Source: Dehalococcoidia bacterium (GTDB lineage: Bacteria; Chloroflexota; Dehalococcoidia; Tepidiformales; Tepidiformaceae). From it: a DNA stretch of 7,986 nucleotides. This document shows positions 5,776 to 7,986 of this stretch, in pieces (position 1 is the stretch's first letter; every line of letters starts with the position of its first letter). The stretch lies in NCBI GenBank assembly GCA_007126855.1, contig SLAK01000173.1:1-7986 (forward strand), written 5' to 3'. The notes below the pieces were generated by a model that saw only the letters and a list, made by a program, of their open reading frames with translations, was not told where the DNA came from and ran no database searches. Both the position numbers and the translations under genes were made by a program.

Positions 5776-5970
5776 ATGGCTAAGACTCTCACCAAGGACA
5801 CCGCCCAGGAAGCCACCAGGCCGGACCACTTCCACCACTGGAAGATCGAAGAGCCCAACGGCCAGGTCAGCCGCGGCGTTTGCAAGCACTGCGGCGCGAC
5901 CAAGGAATTCAGGAACTGGCTGCAGGACGGTGACTTCATCACCAACGAGGAACACCGCAGCGCGGCCTAA
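5776..5970 (+). CDS. Small Cys/His-rich protein, possible zinc ribbon
   Basis: A 64-residue soluble protein of unknown function. A Lys/Thr-rich head is followed by HFHHW (18-22), a Pro-Asn-Gly turn, then GVCKHCG with Cys36 and Cys39, and a FRNW-x4-DF segment (45-54) ending near His60. One CxxC with nearby His18, His20, His21, His38 and His60 could bind a single zinc, or two molecules could share one. I have the impression that similar short proteins occur in Chloroflexota, but cannot check. ATG 5776 is chosen for AAGGAGA 5 nt upstream; in-frame starts near 5728 and 5704 lack a good site and would add a non-conserved-looking head. It is divergent from the HxlR regulator, with a promoter carrying two operators, and is followed by its own terminator. 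No membrane segment or signal peptide is seen. Confidence 0.85.
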   Translation: MAKTLTKDTAQEATRPDHFHHWKIEEPNGQVSRGVCKHCGATKEFRNWLQDGDFITNEEHRSAA

Positions 5971-5988
5971 CCCCCTCAACGCACACCC

Positions 5989-6022
5989 GTCCGGGCATCC
6001 ATCACCACCTGCACGCCCGGAC
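5989..6022. repeat. Inverted repeat GTCCGGGC / GCCCGGAC
   Basis: Perfect 8-bp arms (5989-5996 and 6015-6022) with an 18-nt loop lie just after the small gene and before the stronger terminator hairpin. No T-run follows. It may protect the 3' end of the transcript or act as a first weak stop. Confidence 0.4.
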
Positions 6023-6026
6023 ACAG

Positions 6027-6075
6027 GACGCTGCCGGTCCGCCAAAATGAGGCGCCGGCAGCGTCTTTCTTTTCC
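6027..6075 (+). terminator. Intrinsic terminator after the small Cys/His gene
   Basis: A perfect 11-bp stem, GACGCTGCCGG (6027-6037) with CCGGCAGCGTC (6055-6065), continues after a 2-nt bulge with CGCC/GGCG and a 7-nt loop. A pyrimidine tract TTTCTTTTCC follows. It separates the small gene from the convergent membrane-protein gene ending at 6094. Confidence 0.85.
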
Positions 6076-6093
6076 CCGTTGCCCTGGCCCGGC

Positions 6094-6576
6094 TCAGTAG
6101 GAGGACCTGGCTGTCTCCTCCGACGCTTCCACGCCGCCACGAGCACGCCAGGGAAGCGGAAAACGGCCAAACAACACCAGCAACATCACCACCGGCACGA
6201 TCACCACAATCCCCAGTACGGCCGTGTTCTGGACGTTCTCGGCGTCCGTCAGCCCCGGCGCCGGGTTGCCCACGTGATAGACGAAGTGTGGCAGCGCATG
6301 GGAGAGGTATCCCACCAGCGCTATCTTCGCCACGAGGCTGGTGAGCCATATCGCGGCCAGCAATGCGATCACGCCTGTCGCAAGGAAGCCTGCCCCCGCA
6401 TCGGTTGCCAGGTGCTTGTTAAACGGTGGCTCAGCGGCAACCAGCCGCGGGTCGGCGCCCGGGAAGTTGTTGTACCAGTGCTCGGGCGCCAGCACCGCCC
6501 AAACACCGACGTACAGGTTGAATGCGGCCAGGATCACGAAGCCGATCCGCAGAGCAAGCACGGTTCGTCCGCTCAC
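6094..6576 (-). CDS. Four-helix integral membrane protein of unknown function
   Basis: A 160-residue inner-membrane protein. Hydrophobic segments lie at about 7-29, 60-77, 80-98 and 118-137. Between the first two is a polar loop with a Trp-Tyr-Asn-Asn-Phe-Pro-Gly segment (34-40) and FNKHL (52-56), followed by Asp59. The end of helix 3 carries three histidines spaced by four (His93, His97, His101 in SHALPHFVYH), which would line one helix face. The overall layout recalls small DUF4345-like membrane proteins, but I cannot confirm a family. The GTG start at 6576 has a very strong GGGAGGGGG ribosome site a few nt upstream. The preceding SDR gene on the same strand ends 115 nt before it; a promoter lies between them. 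The last 20 residues are polar and probably cytoplasmic. Confidence 0.82.
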   Translation of the reverse strand: MSGRTVLALRIGFVILAAFNLYVGVWAVLAPEHWYNNFPGADPRLVAAEPPFNKHLATDAGAGFLATGVIALLAAIWLTSLVAKIALVGYLSHALPHFVYHVGNPAPGLTDAENVQNTAVLGIVVIVPVVMLLVLFGRFPLPWRARGGVEASEETARSSY

Positions 6577-6649
6577 CGTTTCCCCCTCCCGTCGGACAGG
6601 CCCACCTCACCGAATGGACTCTGGTCCCGTCCTCAGTTCGTTGCCGCGG

Positions 6650-6677
6650 ACACTACTCCCGCATGCCGCCCTGTCAA
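6650..6677 (-). promoter_or_regulatory. Predicted promoter of the membrane-protein gene
   Basis: On the minus strand a perfect -35 TTGACA (6677-6672) is followed after 16 nt by TAGTGT (6655-6650, three of six consensus bases). It lies in the 115-nt gap between the second SDR gene and the membrane-protein gene and would give a leader of about 65 nt. The -10 is weak. Confidence 0.4.
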
Positions 6678-6691
6678 ACCGAGGAAATGGT

Positions 6692-7459
6692 TCACAGCCG
6701 CACCAGCAGCCCACCATCCACCGGCAACAGCGCCCCGGTGACGTAGGACGACTCATCGCTCGCCAGGAACGCGGCCACGCTCGCAATCTCCCAGGCCGTC
6801 CCGAAGCGCCGCATCGGCACCTGCCGCAGGTTCGCCTCGCGCACCGATTCGTTCTCCCAGACCGGCGCCACCAGCGGCGTATCGATATAGCCCGGCACGA
6901 TGGCGTTCACCCGGATGTTGTGCCGCGCCAGCCGCCCGGCCAGCGTCGTCGTGAATGAATTCACCGCTCCCTTCGTTGTGCCATAGGCTACCCCCGGAAA
7001 CGCGCGCATCGATGCCACCGTCGAAATGTTGATGATGCTGCCGCCGCCCGAATCGATCATGCCCGGCAGCGCCGCCTGGCACATGAATAACATGCTGTCG
7101 ACATTCACCGAGAAGGCCCGCTTCCACGTGTCCTCGCCGATGTCGCCCACCTCTCCCGGCACGCCGATGCCCACATTGTTGTGCAGCACCGTCGCCGCAC
7201 CGAAAGTCTCCGTCGCCTCCTGCACCAGCCGCTCGCACTCCGCTTTCGACGACACGTCGCCGATCCCGACCGCAACCTCCCCGCCCTCGGCGCGGATCAT
7301 CTCAGCCGTCTCCGCCACCGCGTCGGCGTTCCGGTCGATGGCAAAGACCTTCGCGCCTTCCCGCGCAAAGCGCACCGCCACAGCCTTGCCGTTGCCGATC
7401 CCTTCGCGGATCGACCCCGCGCCCGTCACGATCGCGACTCTCCCTTCGAGCAGGGGCAT
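6692..7459 (-). CDS. Short-chain dehydrogenase/reductase (SDR), classical type
   Basis: A 255-residue NAD(P)-dependent oxidoreductase, typical length for a classical SDR. The nucleotide loop is longer than usual: TGAG at 12-15, then four residues before GIGNG (20-24). Asp42 after beta-2 points to NAD(H). NNVG (94-97) replaces the common NNAG. The full catalytic tetrad is present: Asn119, Ser146, Tyr159, Lys163. The PGYIDTP segment after beta-6 and a YVTGALLPVDGG end are standard. ATG 7459 follows GGAGGAA at good spacing. The gene is divergent from an EthD-domain gene, and a CaiB/BaiF CoA-transferase lies beyond that, a context seen with degradation of fatty, aromatic or terpenoid acids; the actual substrate is unknown. 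It is not a close copy of the SDR at 101-934. Confidence 0.94.
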   Translation of the reverse strand: MPLLEGRVAIVTGAGSIREGIGNGKAVAVRFAREGAKVFAIDRNADAVAETAEMIRAEGGEVAVGIGDVSSKAECERLVQEATETFGAATVLHNNVGIGVPGEVGDIGEDTWKRAFSVNVDSMLFMCQAALPGMIDSGGGSIINISTVASMRAFPGVAYGTTKGAVNSFTTTLAGRLARHNIRVNAIVPGYIDTPLVAPVWENESVREANLRQVPMRRFGTAWEIASVAAFLASDESSYVTGALLPVDGGLLVRL

Positions 7460-7491
7460 CGTATTCCTCCGTCGTGCGTGTTGCGCGCCGG

Positions 7492-7497
7492 AGTATA
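7492..7497 (-). promoter_or_regulatory. Predicted -10 element of the second SDR gene
   Basis: TATACT on the minus strand (five of six consensus bases) lies 33 nt before the ATG at 7459. No good -35 is found at 16-18 nt spacing, so an activator may be needed or the match may be chance. Confidence 0.35.
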
Positions 7498-7528
7498 CGC
7501 GGCCTGTCCGTCAGACACCGAACGCAGA

Positions 7529-7557
7529 TTGTCGAATCCGGCCGGAACCGGCATGAT
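7529..7557 (+). promoter_or_regulatory. Possible promoter of the EthD-domain gene
   Basis: TTGTCG (7529-7534) and CATGAT (7552-7557) are separated by 17 nt, each with four of six consensus bases. It lies about 28 nt before the GTG start at 7586. Weak evidence based on spacing and consensus only. Confidence 0.3.
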
Positions 7558-7585
7558 GCGCCAATCACCGAAGGGGGAACAAGCA

Positions 7586-7897
7586 GTGATTAAAGTGTCG
7601 GTGCTCTATCCAAACCAGGACGGCGTCACCTTCGACCACGACTACTACCGCGACAAGCACATGGCCCTGGTGCGCGAGAAGATGGGCAATGGCCTCAAGC
7701 GCATCGAGATCGACCGCGGCATGGCCGGCGGCGGGGACGCCCCCGCGCCCTTCGTCGCGATAGGCCACCTGTTCTTCAACAACATGGAAGACCTGCAACT
7801 CGCCATGGCCCAGGCCGGCTCCGCTCCCATGGAAGACATCCCCAACTTCACCAACGCCCAGCCCCAGATCCTCATCGCCGAAACCGCCGAAGCCTGA
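7586..7897 (+). CDS. EthD domain-containing protein
   Basis: A 103-residue protein with a dimeric alpha/beta-barrel (ferredoxin-like) fold of the EthD family. Visible signatures are the first strand leading to YPNQDG (8-13), the FDHDYYRDKHM segment (16-26) with the family's Asp-x2-Tyr-Tyr-x3-His pattern, an I-x-GHLFF strand near residue 60, and the closing IPNFTN and PQILIAE segments. EthD was first described with the ethyl tert-butyl ether oxidation genes. Related proteins occur beside oxygenases, dehydrogenases and CoA-transferases, and most have no proven reaction. GTG 7586 is chosen for AGGGGG 8-9 nt upstream and because the domain begins at once; the open frame upstream is antisense to the SDR gene. 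Its stop is 2 nt from the stop of the convergent CoA-transferase. Cytosolic. Confidence 0.9.
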   Translation: MIKVSVLYPNQDGVTFDHDYYRDKHMALVREKMGNGLKRIEIDRGMAGGGDAPAPFVAIGHLFFNNMEDLQLAMAQAGSAPMEDIPNFTNAQPQILIAETAEA

Positions 7898-7899
7898 TC

Positions 7900-7986
7900 T
7901 CAGATCACGCCTTCGGCATTCAGTGCCTCGAACTCCTCGGCATCCAGGCCGAGCAAGCCCACGTACACATCCTCGTTGTGCTCGCC
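7900..7986 (-). CDS. C-terminus of a CaiB/BaiF family CoA-transferase (partial)
   Basis: Only the last 28 residues lie in the window. They begin GEHNEDV, continue with LLGLDAEEFEAL and end EGVI. This is the standard C-terminal pattern of family III (CaiB/BaiF, formyl-CoA/L-carnitine type) CoA-transferases: G-E-H/D-N/T-x2-V, then LLG, then an acidic helix ending in G-V-I. Such enzymes move CoA between carboxylic acids. The catalytic Asp lies outside the window, so activity cannot be judged. It converges tail to tail with the EthD gene with 2 nt between stops. Confidence 0.82.
   Translation of the reverse strand, partial: GEHNEDVYVGLLGLDAEEFEALNAEGVI

Noticed and set aside
6079..6741. Open frame of 220 codons on the + strand opposite the membrane-protein gene
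   Set aside because: It is antisense to a gene with four clear membrane segments and a strong ribosome site, and its translation is low-complexity Arg/His/Pro.

Overview
This window comes from a bacterium of high GC content. Coding stretches favour G or C at third codon positions; a hand count gives 43 of 60 bases G+C at 2281-2340. It holds twelve protein-coding genes, two of them cut by the window edges, and no rRNA, tRNA, CRISPR array or insertion sequence that I can recognise. The gene set (M67 peptidase with folP/folK, a HxlR regulator with an SCP2-like tail, EthD, CaiB/BaiF CoA-transferase and several SDRs) and the style of the small proteins resemble Chloroflexota of the Dehalococcoidia/Tepidiforma type. 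That placement is an impression from protein style, not a proof.

Layout. The left edge (3-104) holds the low-complexity C-terminal tail of a + strand gene. It converges on a - strand SDR dehydrogenase (101-934), and the two genes share a palindromic CTAG at their stops. Next are a + strand exported protein of unknown function (1188-1601) and a strong intrinsic terminator. A compact + strand operon follows: M67/JAMM metallopeptidase, folP, folK (1708-3486). It runs into the 3' end of the convergent - strand holA (DNA polymerase III delta subunit, 3466-4560), overlapping it by 21 nt. A gene-free stretch of about 340 nt with lower GC separates holA from the regulatory module.

The regulatory module (4901-6075) is the most informative part. 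A - strand HxlR-family regulator is transcribed away from a 64-residue Cys/His-rich protein on the + strand. The 185-nt spacer between them carries a sigma70-like promoter and two copies of a 17-bp inverted repeat, RCTATYGAMKTGATAGT. One copy sits on the -35 box and the other lies just downstream of the predicted transcription start. This suggests that the regulator represses the small gene and perhaps itself. The module ends in tandem hairpins, the second a strong terminator.

The right part (6094-7986) looks like accessory catabolism: a four-helix membrane protein with a His ladder, a second SDR dehydrogenase, a divergent EthD-domain protein, and the C-terminus of a CaiB/BaiF CoA-transferase entering from the right edge. 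Housekeeping functions (folate synthesis, replication clamp loading) therefore sit between two SDR-containing accessory blocks. I found no clearly new multi-gene system. The best candidate for undescribed biology is the HxlR, double operator and small CxxC protein module.
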